Shown: in pieces, positions 36,614 through 47,029 of the stretch
Layout: each line of letters starts with the position of its first letter
Numbering within the stretch: position 1 is the stretch's first letter
Source of the DNA: Malachius bipustulatus
Lineage: Eukaryota; Arthropoda; Insecta; Coleoptera; Melyridae
Reading direction: 5' to 3'
Assembly (NCBI GenBank): GCA_910589415.1
Contig: OU342630.1
Location: forward strand, 77,992,186 to 78,056,185
DNA length: 64,000 bases
Position numbers and translations under genes: made by a program
The notes under the pieces: model-generated
What the model was told of the DNA's origin: nothing
The model's database searches: none
Seen by the model: the letters and a program-made list of their open reading frames with translations, nothing else

Positions 36614-38191
36614 TGCTGCGGTCGGGCTAATTTGATTAGGCTCTGGGCCAATTAAAATTCGATCGTTGTTGAAAAACAAAGCCGACTTACCTTCGTTGGG
36701 CCGAAGTATTAATTGATGCACCAAAATCTCATTCAGATTTCATGCGACTGTAGTGGCATCAGCAGCATAAAGCGGTACGGTTTAATTTCCTCTAAGATAA
36801 AAGATAATGGGATGCCAGTGCCTTATGATTTTTGAATAATTGATCTAAAGTAACCTGAACTATAAAGGCATCAAAATTCACTCAGGTTATGAGATGTTAA
36901 CTATTTCTAACTACTGTAGTATCTACCTACTGAATAATAGAGTTGATCTTTTAATGAAAAGTATATTTATGAATTCTGTTTACAAAATAGATGATTGAAA
37001 TTCTATGGTTATGAAATTACTAATTAATTGATCATGAAGTTAATTGCAAAATATATCTCATTTAACAGTTTAACTGGTAGAGAAAATAGATATCTATCTT
37101 TCCTTCACATAAAAAGTGACAAATTCATTTCAAGTATTACTTGAATAATAATGGTGATTATAAGTATTAATTAATAAAACATCATCATCAATTTCTTGAC
37201 GAGATAAGGCAATAAAAATACACAAAACTCCTAATAGATTTCTCTGATATCACTCTGAGCAATAAAAGGTTATGTCACACTTTGCTTACTGATACGACAT
37301 TTGGCCTTCCTTGGAATGTCATGCCGAGACTGGAGAGCGGGGCCCTGGACGAAATCTCAGGATAAGAGACCGTGGTCTCCCTCTGGGGTGGCAGAAAGAC
37401 TGGTGGACGGTGTCGCGTCCCGTGGGAACACGTGCCTAACACTGGTAGCGTGGTCGTCCTTCGAGGTTAGATGAAAGATGAAAATATGAGGCTCCGAATG
37501 ATGAGATCCAGTATTAAGGGCAGGTAGCAGCAAAACCTTCAGATAATATAGGAGATTCCTTCCATAAAAGCGGATATTCAGATGTAGAGATGGTGGAAAC
37601 CAATATGGCGTCCGTGAAGACAGGTGGGGTTCTACTCCGTAGATAGGTTTTCCGACGAGATAAGATAGTACCCCAATTGATAGGGTAGGTAGAAAGAACT
37701 ATAACAATATATAAACTCTATTAGAGAAAGTTTCAGATAGTTTGAACAATTTACTTACCCGATTTATTAATCGGTCCTTAGATAAAGAGAAAAGGTAGGG
37801 GTGCGACTTGTCGCTTCAAGCACCAAGAATGGAAGATGGCCGAGCCTGTTCCAGACTCGCGAAAAGGACCAATCCTTTTGCGCAACTCAAAAGGGTGTTA
37901 GTTCATCTTCCGAAACTACATCACAGCGACATCTGTGTTTCTAGTTAATCGAAAAGGAAGATTGTAAGAGAAGGAAGTTACAGATTGTACTACAAGGTAG
38001 GGATCTTGAACTTGCCTAGTTTAGTTAGTTTTACCACTCGGCAACAGGTGGCGATGTTGGATCGAAATTCATGTTTCAATCAAATAAAGTGGCTAGGCGG
38101 ACACCTTTATAGTAGGGATTTAGACAATGATATCTTACTTAATAATATTAAATGGAGCTAATTAAAGAATAAAACCTTTAACGACGTTACA
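36614..38191 (-). repeat. 3' LTR of the gypsy-type element
   Basis: 1578 bp with TG..CA ends. It matches the other LTR throughout except for one missing T (CAGTATTAAGG at about 37511 against CAGTATTTAAGG in the 5' LTR). Confidence 0.97.
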
Positions 38192-39690
38192 CACCTCTCT
38201 TTACCGGGGTAAGGAAAGGATTAAAGATAAACCAACTGGAAAAAGCACAGGCGTATTTCAAGTTGTTACTATACCCGAAGAAGGGTATGTTTGCGGGACA
38301 ACTAGGTGACGATAAGCTTAGAGAATATGATTCAGAAATCACGTTCATAAATAACCTGAACCTTTCGAAGAAATAAGATAACAATTCTGAACGAACAAAC
38401 TGTCAACGACATCATTGATCTGTTTCATTGAATGAATAAAATTTCTCTTATATATGCTTACTAAGGTAACATGCAACTTTCAAAGGGAATAGCGTTAGGT
38501 TTACTAAAATTAGATGCAACTTAAATATTAAGCACTAGGTAATAATTATTCATAAGGTATAAAAATAAAATATTCATGCTTCATTGCAAAGGTAACAAAA
38601 ATAAAAGATATGCTAGTAACGGTAGTAATAAGATAATTAAGATAACTTTCTTAAATGGTAATTGTTCTCGCCGAACAATGTCGATAAACAAAGGAATAAT
38701 TTCTAGATAACTAGATATGAAGATACGATAAGATATGGTTAGATAATATAAGATAAGATAGATAATATAAGATAAGATACTATTAGATCTCCTGAGGTGG
38801 GCACGGTTTCTTCCTTTGCCTTTAGATGGTGTTTCCTTGACCAATGACAACCCTGCATTCTGATTTGGAGCATGCACCGCCACTGAAACAGTGGGGCGCG
38901 GAAAAATCTGGAATGAGACTGTTGAGGTCAAGTAGCAAGTCTAACAAAGGAAAAGTGAAACGCGATCCTCAAGGGGGTTGATGCTGTCCAAACTTGGGCA
39001 TCAAAACATCTATGTACAGGGAAAGATAAATTTTTGGAGTCCACAAGGGTAATCCATGAGCAAGATTTTTCATTTTTGAACCAGTCAAAATTTGACTATG
39101 TCGTCGTCTATGCGACTCCATAATGAACGGTTAAGAGAAAGGAAGTTTGTGGATAATCATTGCGTAGCTTATCAAATAGCGTAATTGCAATAATCACTTC
39201 GATAAATCATCAAATAATCGCACAGATAAACATTCGATAATTGCACAGAGAAAACATCAATAATCTCCTGGATTATTAGATAAACATTGAGGTAACGGTA
39301 AGATAATTTATCTCACTCGGTAAGATAAGAAAAATGGAACAACCATTTTCATCGCTAAGGTAGGGGACATTCGATATCCGTGTTCAGATTTATTTATGTT
39401 AACACCGAATATCTAAAGGCACCTTTGTAAATTCGTAGCTCGAATTCACATAGATTTTTATTTTCCATTTTGGAAAATATTCGCAGAGAAGATAAGTATT
39501 AGCTACCATTCTATTATGGTACTAACAGGTACAGATAAGGTAAGATATGGTAATTCCTTTTCTTTGAAAAGAAATTTAAGATAAGAAAGGCACGAAGCTT
39601 TGACTAAAGCTTACGCCTGTCATTTTTCAAGAAGAAAATTGCAAATTCAATTTTCGTTTCCTTGAACGGTAGATAAGATAAGGTAGAGAT
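38192..39690. other. Post-pol region of the gypsy-type element, rich in GATAA motifs
   Basis: Between the tandem repeats and the 3' LTR there is no env or integrase frame. Instead AAGATAAGATA-type motifs recur dozens of times (dense at 38700-38790, 39300-39345, 39535-39590). WGATAR is the binding site of GATA factors, so this could be a regulatory tract, or just a simple-sequence expansion. The 116-residue frame at 38581-38931 shows no family motif. Confidence 0.5.
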
Positions 39691-40120
39691 ATTCTGTTGT
39701 CTTCCGTTGAGGCAACAGAGGGATTTTTCACTTTAGCCATGCAGGGCGGAAAATCTTAAAGCACCCAAAACTTGGAAAGATGGTGGGTAAGATAAAGATA
39801 AAAGAGATCTGCTGTCGTCTGATTTGACAAGCAGAGCAGTTTTCACTTTAGCACATAGCAGGGCGGAAACTGTCGGGAAAGCACCCTACTCAACAGAGAT
39901 GGTGTATAAGATAAAGGTACCCTGCTGTCTTTTGCTTGGACAAACAGGGCAGTTTTCTCTTTAGCCTAGAGCAGGGCGGAAACTGTCGGGAAAGCACCCG
40001 TCTTTGAAAGAGATGGTAAGATAAGATAAAAGAGATCTGCTGTCGTCTGATTGGACAAGCAGAGCAGTTTTCACTTTAGCACATAGCAGGGCGGAAACTG
40101 TCGGGAAAGCACCCGTCTGT
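39690..40120. repeat. Four ~114-bp tandem repeats at the pol deletion point
   Basis: The block CTTTAGC..GCAGGGCGGAAA..AAAGCACCC recurs with CTTTAGC at 39731, 39846, 39959 and 40074, spacing 113-115. Each unit also carries a CTGCTGTC..GACAAGCAGAGCAG inverted pair and a GATAAGATAAA stretch. The pol frame enters the last unit directly after CIQT, so one breakpoint of the deletion lies here. Confidence 0.9.
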
Positions 40121-41949
40121 ATGCAAAAGGGCTTCGAGATATCTGGGCTAGCTAGAACGGGAGCTGTAGTTAGTCGTTCTTTGAGAAGTTTAAAAGCTTG
40201 ATCAGCTTCTGAGTTCCAAGTTATTGACTGTCCCTTTTTTCGGTTATGCAGCAGAGCTGAGATAGGAGCACTGATTGTAGAAAAATCCTTTATGAAACGC
40301 CTATAATATTGTAAGATACCTAGGACGTGTCTTACTCCAGTGGTGTTATGAGGAACAGGGGACTCAATAATTGATTTAACTTTCTCTTCACTAACTCGCA
40401 ATCCGTTTCTATCGATAATAAAACCCAAAAAGGAGAGAGAATCTCGACAGAAGTGACATTTGTCGAAGTTGACAGTAAGATTAGCGTCTTTTAAACGCTC
40501 GTATACTTCCCTTAAAATTTCTAGATGTTTCTCGAAACTATTCGTGGCGATAATTATATCGTCAAGATAAACAAAAACAAATGGCTCCAAAGCTGGACCT
40601 AAAATTGTGTCCATAAGTCGTTGCTGGGTTTGAGCACTGTTTCTCAGTCCGAAAGGCATTCGTCGGAATTGGAATAAACCTCTCCCGGGAACTACAAAAG
40701 CGGTCTTTGGGCGGGATTCTTCGTCCAAAGGAACTTGAAAGAAAGCCTGCTTTAAATCGATGGAGGTAAGGTAATTAGCGTCTTTGAGCTTGCTCAAGAT
40801 AGTATCGATTCTAGGCAGGGGATATGAGTCATGTGTGGTGATCTCGTTTAGTTTTCGACCATCAAAACACATACGGTATGTTTTGTCTTTCTTGCGGACC
40901 AAAAGAACAGGGGACACCCAAGGAGAATTACTTTTTTCGACAATTTCTAACTTAAGTAATTTATCTACCTCTTCATTCAGATATTGTTGAAGGGTTGGAG
41001 ATAAGGGATATTGTCTCTGTCTAAAAGGCTTAGCGTCTTTTGTTTCTATGGAATGGCATAGCACATTGGTTTCAGGGAGTATATCAACACGGGCCAAACT
41101 TTTGAATTTGTCTATCGTCGATTCAAGTCTAGACAGGTCGGTAGGAGGTAAACAAGAGATATCCTGAATCTTATTGATAGCGCAAACTGTAAGTTCATTA
41201 GGTAAGATAGGAGATAATGAAGACGAAGGATCACCGGGATGAACTTCGAAAGATTCATTTACGAAATTAATCATCATGTTGAAAATACGAGCTACGTCTA
41301 TTCCCAAGATAATTTGTGGTGAAATGGAAGATACCACATGGAATTGAACTTTCTTTGTGACGTCATCTATGGTCAGGTCAAGTTCAATTATGTCGATAAC
41401 AGATAGAGGGGAGCCGTCAGCATTTTTCAGGGAACACAACAAATCCGAATTTTTGGAAGGGATGGGTAGTTCACCCAGAACTTCCTGCATGGTTTCCAAA
41501 TCACAAACAGAGATATTGGCGCCGGTGTCAAAGAGGGCTGTATAAGGTACGTCACACATTTTGACAGCTATAAATGGTCTATTGTCAACAGGGTTAGATA
41601 ATAAGATTGGAGCTATAACAGGTATTAAAGAGTCAGCACTTGGTTTGGGTATGTCCTTTTTAGGAGGTATTCGAAAAGATTCGAAAAAGTTTGCAACTTT
41701 TTGCAACCATGATTTCCACTGTTCCTTTTGAATAGTGAAATCAACAAGATAACTGGAAGATACTAGTGCTGGTCTTTTGGAGAGGGAGGAGACTGATCGT
41801 CCTTTGACTTCAAGCTCTTTTCTACAAGGGCTCGCTTTGGGCGGCTTGTCTCTTGTTGTCGCACTGCACCCTGTTGTGCAACTTCGCCGTTTTTTGAACG
41901 AGAAGTGACTTTGAGAGAGTTCAGGAAATCTGCCGAACATGAGGGGCAT
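39961..41949 (-). CDS. gypsy-type pol: protease and reverse transcriptase, RNase H/integrase lost
   Basis: Expressed as a Gag-Pol fusion by -1 frameshifting; the Met used for these coordinates is probably not a start. Protease: ALFDTGANIS with catalytic Asp at about residue 141 and the flap-side ILGID at about 215. Reverse transcriptase: residues about 310-510, with KQAFFQVPLD, RMPFGLRNSAQ and the catalytic YLDD at 461-464. The RT-RNase H tether follows (ITWNSEADQAFKLLKERL to SKPFCIQT, residue 612). The usual DAS of RNase H should come next, but the frame turns into tandem repeat and reads about 50 unrelated residues to a stop. An intact gypsy pol would run several hundred residues further. 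The remaining part looks undamaged. Confidence 0.93.
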   Translation of the reverse strand: MPLMFGRFPELSQSHFSFKKRRSCTTGCSATTRDKPPKASPCRKELEVKGRSVSSLSKRPALVSSSYLVDFTIQKEQWKSWLQKVANFFESFRIPPKKDIPKPSADSLIPVIAPILLSNPVDNRPFIAVKMCDVPYTALFDTGANISVCDLETMQEVLGELPIPSKNSDLLCSLKNADGSPLSVIDIIELDLTIDDVTKKVQFHVVSSISPQIILGIDVARIFNMMINFVNESFEVHPGDPSSSLSPILPNELTVCAINKIQDISCLPPTDLSRLESTIDKFKSLARVDILPETNVLCHSIETKDAKPFRQRQYPLSPTLQQYLNEEVDKLLKLEIVEKSNSPWVSPVLLVRKKDKTYRMCFDGRKLNEITTHDSYPLPRIDTILSKLKDANYLTSIDLKQAFFQVPLDEESRPKTAFVVPGRGLFQFRRMPFGLRNSAQTQQRLMDTILGPALEPFVFVYLDDIIIATNSFEKHLEILREVYERLKDANLTVNFDKCHFCRDSLSFLGFIIDRNGLRVSEEKVKSIIESPVPHNTTGVRHVLGILQYYRRFIKDFSTISAPISALLHNRKKGQSITWNSEADQAFKLLKERLTTAPVLASPDISKPFCIQTGAFPTVSALLCAKVKTALLVQSDDSRSLLSYLTISFKDGCFPDSFRPALG

Positions 41950-43193
41950 TTAGACTTGTAGACATTTTTATGACCACAGCCATAACAGAAAACTTTTCTA
42001 GGGAGATTACACCTTACATAGGTATGACCTTTGTTGGAACAATTCCAACAGGTGACTGCAGAAAGGTTAGTAACTGGGATCTTGGAGTTACTAGGTGTAG
42101 GTGCACCTTTAGTTGGTGTGCCTCTGGCTTTACGAGAAGAGAAAGAAGCTGGTTCTCCAGAACATGCTAAGTCTGAATTTAAGAGACTTTGAACCTTCTT
42201 AGAGGGAGGGGGACGATATTGTTGGACTATAGTCCTATTATCTTCTAACTTCTTTCCAATTGAAATTATGTCCTGAATGTTGTTTACCTCAACAAGGGCA
42301 AGATGGTTTTGGAAGTAGGGATGAAGATTTTTCTTGATTATTTTAAATTGCTCCACTTCTGATGGAGGAGTAGACAATCTCTTAAATAAGCCTTGCATCG
42401 AGGCAACATAGATAGCAACTAACTCAAATTCACCATGAGTTCTTTGTTTGATTTCCTCTAATAGGTCATCATCGTAAGAGAGGGGGAGAAAAGTAATTTT
42501 CAATTTATTCTTGAGATCTTCCCAAGAAATAATTGAGCTTGCAACACTGCGAAACCAAATCAGGGCCTTGTCTTCAAAAAGATCCATTGCCGAATCAAAA
42601 AGATCGCGGTCTGAGACATTTCTCGACCTTTGAAGTTCTTTGACCTTTTCTAGAAATTGGATCAAATTATCCTTAGAAGAGCCAGAAAATTTAATATTCC
42701 ATTTATAAACTGGAACACTAGGTCTAGAATGAGTGGAGATAGTAGAGCTTGATGCACTCTGGGAATTGGGTGAGTTATCAGTTTGGTCTAGGGACTGGTC
42801 GTTTTTCAGAAGCCATTGACCTTCTAATTCTAAAGCCTCAGAAAATAAATCGTCAGCTAAAGCTTTTGCTTCAGGATCTTGATCAAGTTTGAATCTATTG
42901 ATTCTAGAGATCACATGATTCAGACGACATTGAATTCTTTGACAGATAGGGTCATTAAGAGACAAGGGAGCGTCCTGTATTTTGATTTTCAAATCTGCAA
43001 GAGTCTTTTTCACCTCTGCAGAATCTTTGTCAAAGGGGTAGACAGATTCAGAAATAGAGAGAGGATTTTCTTCCCTATTTAACAGGGCACGAAACTGAAT
43101 TCGTCTTTTCTCCTGTGTATTAAATGGGACTTGTTTTCTAATCGCTATTTCGTAAGCGAGTTCTTCACTTAATAAAGCTAGAACGGGATTCAT
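41763..43193 (-). CDS. gypsy-type Gag with zinc knuckles
   Basis: 476-residue structural protein that should package element RNA. The retrotransposon Gag core is at about 165-320 (DLFDSAMDLFEDKALIWFRS, then SWEDLKNKLKITFLP and VAIYVASMQGLFKRL). A proline/serine hinge follows, then two cysteine knuckles. The first is a proper C-x2-C-x4-H-x4-C (382-395). The second (403-416) has Val in the His position with His at 408. The basic C-terminus overlaps pol by at least 187 bases. ATG at 43193 is the first in-frame start after the 5' leader. The frame is intact. Confidence 0.93.
   Translation of the reverse strand: MNPVLALLSEELAYEIAIRKQVPFNTQEKRRIQFRALLNREENPLSISESVYPFDKDSAEVKKTLADLKIKIQDAPLSLNDPICQRIQCRLNHVISRINRFKLDQDPEAKALADDLFSEALELEGQWLLKNDQSLDQTDNSPNSQSASSSTISTHSRPSVPVYKWNIKFSGSSKDNLIQFLEKVKELQRSRNVSDRDLFDSAMDLFEDKALIWFRSVASSIISWEDLKNKLKITFLPLSYDDDLLEEIKQRTHGEFELVAIYVASMQGLFKRLSTPPSEVEQFKIIKKNLHPYFQNHLALVEVNNIQDIISIGKKLEDNRTIVQQYRPPPSKKVQSLLNSDLACSGEPASFSSRKARGTPTKGAPTPSNSKIPVTNLSAVTCWNCSNKGHTYVRCNLPRKVFCYGCGHKNVYKSKCPSCSADFLNSLKVTSRSKNGEVAQQGAVRQQETSRPKRALVEKSLKSKDDQSPPSPKDQH
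41889..41895 (-). promoter_or_regulatory. -1 ribosomal frameshift slippery heptamer A AAA AAC
   Basis: In gag phase the - strand reads TCA AAA AAC, so the heptamer A AAA AAC has the exact X XXY YYZ phasing for -1 slippage. Slipping continues as AAA AAA CGG CGA, which is the pol frame (KKRR at residues 19-22). It lies inside the gag-pol overlap. A possible imperfect stem (GTTGCAC with GTGCGACAAC) lies downstream. The efficiency cannot be judged. Confidence 0.85.
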
Positions 43194-43909
43194 GATTGAA
43201 ATCTACTAAAGTCGGTAAGGTAGGGATCGAAAAAGCTATGTGACGCTATGGTGTATCTTTACACGTAAAGAATTCGTTTTCTACGTTTGACGTAAAGAAT
43301 GCAAGGGATACGTCGCAACACTGCTCGTAGCTTTAGCGCTCGTCGGCACTAATACCAACAGCTGACTGGAGAGTCAAAGATTAATGGAAACCTAACCTAA
43401 CTTAATGAGAAAATGGTAAGGTAATTTTCAGGGAAAGATTTTTGGATACAGTTTTCAAAGACAGCTTAACTACAGAGCTCTCGTATCGAGTATCCTCTCC
43501 GTACGGAATTAAGCTTCTCTAAAACTTGCTCGAGACATCGCGACGGTATAATCAACCACTCCGTAAAGCTCCCTGACGGGTTACCCTTTAGCGGCAGTGT
43601 AGCGGTAAGAAAAAGTAGGTATTTTCGCGACACGGCACTTTGCACAAAGATAATTAGGTAGGTACACATATATTAGGGAACAATAATGCTTAAAACTAAA
43701 TCATGCAAAAGCTTTCAATAAATAATACATGCAGTAAGCAACAAGAGAAATTTATATAAATATCAAGTGATATCGCAGACAAATCGTAAAGTTCAAATAG
43801 TTATGAGATTTATTTTATGAAAATCCTAGATACATAAAAGCCAAATAAGATAAAGATAAATTGGATTTCTAATCCAAAGAAGTAATCGTTCCCCGCCAGG
43901 GATGCCAAT
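43194..43909 (-). other. 5' leader of the gypsy-type element
   Basis: 716-base untranslated region between 5' LTR and gag. Next to the LTR the - strand reads TTGGCATCCCTGGCGGGG, in the primer binding site position. I could not assign the tRNA. No frame of interest. Confidence 0.7.
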
Positions 43910-45488
43910 TGCTGCGGTCGGGCTAATTTGATTAGGCTCTGGGCCAATTAAAATTCGATCGTTGTTGAAAAACAAAGCCGACTTACCTTCGTTGGGCCGA
44001 AGTATTAATTGATGCACCAAAATCTCATTCAGATTTCATGCGACTGTAGTGGCATCAGCAGCATAAAGCGGTACGGTTTAATTTCCTCTAAGATAAAAGA
44101 TAATGGGATGCCAGTGCCTTATGATTTTTGAATAATTGATCTAAAGTAACCTGAACTATAAAGGCATCAAAATTCACTCAGGTTATGAGATGTTAACTAT
44201 TTCTAACTACTGTAGTATCTACCTACTGAATAATAGAGTTGATCTTTTAATGAAAAGTATATTTATGAATTCTGTTTACAAAATAGATGATTGAAATTCT
44301 ATGGTTATGAAATTACTAATTAATTGATCATGAAGTTAATTGCAAAATATATCTCATTTAACAGTTTAACTGGTAGAGAAAATAGATATCTATCTTTCCT
44401 TCACATAAAAAGTGACAAATTCATTTCAAGTATTACTTGAATAATAATGGTGATTATAAGTATTAATTAATAAAACATCATCATCAATTTCTTGACGAGA
44501 TAAGGCAATAAAAATACACAAAACTCCTAATAGATTTCTCTGATATCACTCTGAGCAATAAAAGGTTATGTCACACTTTGCTTACTGATACGACATTTGG
44601 CCTTCCTTGGAATGTCATGCCGAGACTGGAGAGCGGGGCCCTGGACGAAATCTCAGGATAAGAGACCGTGGTCTCCCTCTGGGGTGGCAGAAAGACTGGT
44701 GGACGGTGTCGCGTCCCGTGGGAACACGTGCCTAACACTGGTAGCGTGGTCGTCCTTCGAGGTTAGATGAAAGATGAAAATATGAGGCTCCGAATGATGA
44801 GATCCAGTATTTAAGGGCAGGTAGCAGCAAAACCTTCAGATAATATAGGAGATTCCTTCCATAAAAGCGGATATTCAGATGTAGAGATGGTGGAAACCAA
44901 TATGGCGTCCGTGAAGACAGGTGGGGTTCTACTCCGTAGATAGGTTTTCCGACGAGATAAGATAGTACCCCAATTGATAGGGTAGGTAGAAAGAACTATA
45001 ACAATATATAAACTCTATTAGAGAAAGTTTCAGATAGTTTGAACAATTTACTTACCCGATTTATTAATCGGTCCTTAGATAAAGAGAAAAGGTAGGGGTG
45101 CGACTTGTCGCTTCAAGCACCAAGAATGGAAGATGGCCGAGCCTGTTCCAGACTCGCGAAAAGGACCAATCCTTTTGCGCAACTCAAAAGGGTGTTAGTT
45201 CATCTTCCGAAACTACATCACAGCGACATCTGTGTTTCTAGTTAATCGAAAAGGAAGATTGTAAGAGAAGGAAGTTACAGATTGTACTACAAGGTAGGGA
45301 TCTTGAACTTGCCTAGTTTAGTTAGTTTTACCACTCGGCAACAGGTGGCGATGTTGGATCGAAATTCATGTTTCAATCAAATAAAGTGGCTAGGCGGACA
45401 CCTTTATAGTAGGGATTTAGACAATGATATCTTACTTAATAATATTAAATGGAGCTAATTAAAGAATAAAACCTTTAACGACGTTACA
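43910..45488 (-). repeat. 5' LTR of the gypsy-type element
   Basis: 1579 bp. It drives transcription toward lower coordinates. It keeps TTAAATACTGG on the - strand (about 44810), which could act as a TATA-like box and is the place where the 3' LTR has lost one base. Confidence 0.95.
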
Positions 45489-45509
45489 AGTCCTTGAGAG
45501 TTGCTGTAA

Positions 45510-46950
45510 AAAATAAAAACCATTAAACCATGAGCTTTTCGATTGGCACTGCAAGTTAAAAAGGGTAAGACTCTCAAAAACACTCCCAGTCTTGGTGCGC
45601 CACGAACTTTCGCACGGGTGCTCCTGACATTTACCTTTGTTGAATACCGGTGATGGAGTCTTGGCCGGACGTTGTAACTTACATAATTTTTTGAACTGAT
45701 TTTTTTCACTTCAGGAGGTCTATTTAGGCAGAATGCTTCCAACAAAGCATTAAGTGTTACATGATTTATCCTAAACAGTATTTAAATAATATTTAAAAAT
45801 CGACAAAACAAAACTTTCTATTCAATAAGGTTGATAGGTTCATTTTTTGCGCCTCCTGTAAAAATGTAAGTTCCTACGTTACTCCGGCCAATGCTACGAT
45901 TCTTGAAGTGATCCTACGACGTCACCACAAATAATCTACTATGTGCAGCAGTTTCCAGGTTATTTTTGGTACCTATTTAGATGAATTTTAAATGGTAATG
46001 AAAAATGATCCATTTAGCGATAGTCCCGCGAGAATAGTTTTAACCTTTAGCAATGCCAGGATCTGAAGCAAACTTTCGTAAGCAAACATGTAAACGAGTA
46101 GAAATCTGTTCGGGGGGGCATTTACTCAAGTGTAGGTACATATTTAATGAAGTTGAGTATGAAGTCTTTTATCTTTTCTACACTCTTAAGTCTAAGTGCA
46201 CCCTCAAGGGAGCACTCATGTTAACATGAAGTACTGAATCTAAGTGGTCCTTCTAATCGGAAAGGTACCCACATTTCCAGTAGGTACTTTGAGCAACGTT
46301 GCTATTTCTAAATTTCATTAGAATACAAGTAATATCCATCAATGTAATCAATTAATCTGCTTTCGAGATAAGATTATTTTAGAAGTACTAATAAATTCCT
46401 GTATGCATTCCATAGCAGTTCCGTTGTGTTAGTTTTCTCTGTCAGATGGTAATATGATTGTGACAATCAAGCGGCTGAAGATTTAAATTTATTTGTCACA
46501 TAGGTACAATACCATAATAACTATATGTATTAGCGAGCAGCTGAAAGAAGATTTTGAAAAACTACTGATGGGGAGAGGTATGTTAGTTTTTTTGAACGAT
46601 TAGGGTGAAAACCTGAATCATAGGTGGTGGTAACATTGGGGGTGAAAGTAAAGCTGTAAAGTTAATTAAACCACCCCAGGGTTAAGTTGATGAAAGTTTT
46701 CATGTTTTTATTTAAAATATTCAGTATAGGTATATTAAAGACTAATAATTAAAATTACAAAAAGTTCAAAAATTTGATTAATTGTCTTCTACTTTGATCT
46801 CTTTTATAGAACTATTACCTACGTTCAATGGCTACAATTCAAAGTAAGGTTGTTATTCAATCATTACTTTTCTTTGTAAAATTATCAAATAAAAGTATAA
46901 AAAATAAAAATTTTGAGATTATGCATTAATCTGTGGTCGTAGGAAAAATA
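45510..46950. other. Spacer with one candidate + strand mini-exon
   Basis: A 44-base stretch at 46534-46577 is bounded by TATTAG and GTATGT and reads EQLKEDFEKLLMGR plus one base. Coding-like, but short and with a weak pyrimidine tract. Its end phase would fit the candidate exons at 49954, 51694 and 54589. The rest is AT-rich without recognised features. Confidence 0.3.
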
Positions 46951-47029
46951 GTGTACATTACTTGTGTGGAAAATGGAATTTCACACTCGTGTGAAATGGG
47001 TCACTTTCCACACTGGTAATGTAATATAC
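46951..47029. repeat. Imperfect palindrome, possible mini-MITE
   Basis: GTGTGGAAAATGGAATTTCACAC and GTGTGAAATGGGTCACTTTCCACAC-type arms are flanked by ACATTAC and GTAATGT, making a hairpin of nearly 80 bases. Confidence 0.7.

Larger units (their letters stand above)
36614..45488 (-). mobile_element. Ty3/gypsy-type LTR retrotransposon, domain-deleted
   Basis: An 8.9-kb element with direct LTRs (36614-38191, 43910-45488), both starting TGCTGCGG and ending GTTACA, and a 4-bp duplication AGTC (36610-36613, 45489-45492). Coding is on the - strand: leader, gag, pol in the -1 frame. RNase H and integrase are missing, replaced by repeats; no env-like frame remains. The purine tract next to the 3' LTR (- strand AAAGAGAGGTG, 38202-38192) and the sequence following the 5' LTR (TTGGCATCCCTGGCGGGG, below 43909) are in the right places for polypurine tract and primer binding site. 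The LTRs differ by one base in my reading, so the insertion is recent and must have been mobilised in trans. Confidence 0.95.

Noticed and set aside
38581..38931. 116-residue frame considered as an env remnant
   Set aside because: Lacks signal peptide, cleavage site or fusion-like segment; built largely from GATA-rich repeats.
39690..40120. CRISPR-like array
   Set aside because: Units are contiguous 114-bp tandem repeats inside a eukaryotic retrotransposon, with no spacers.
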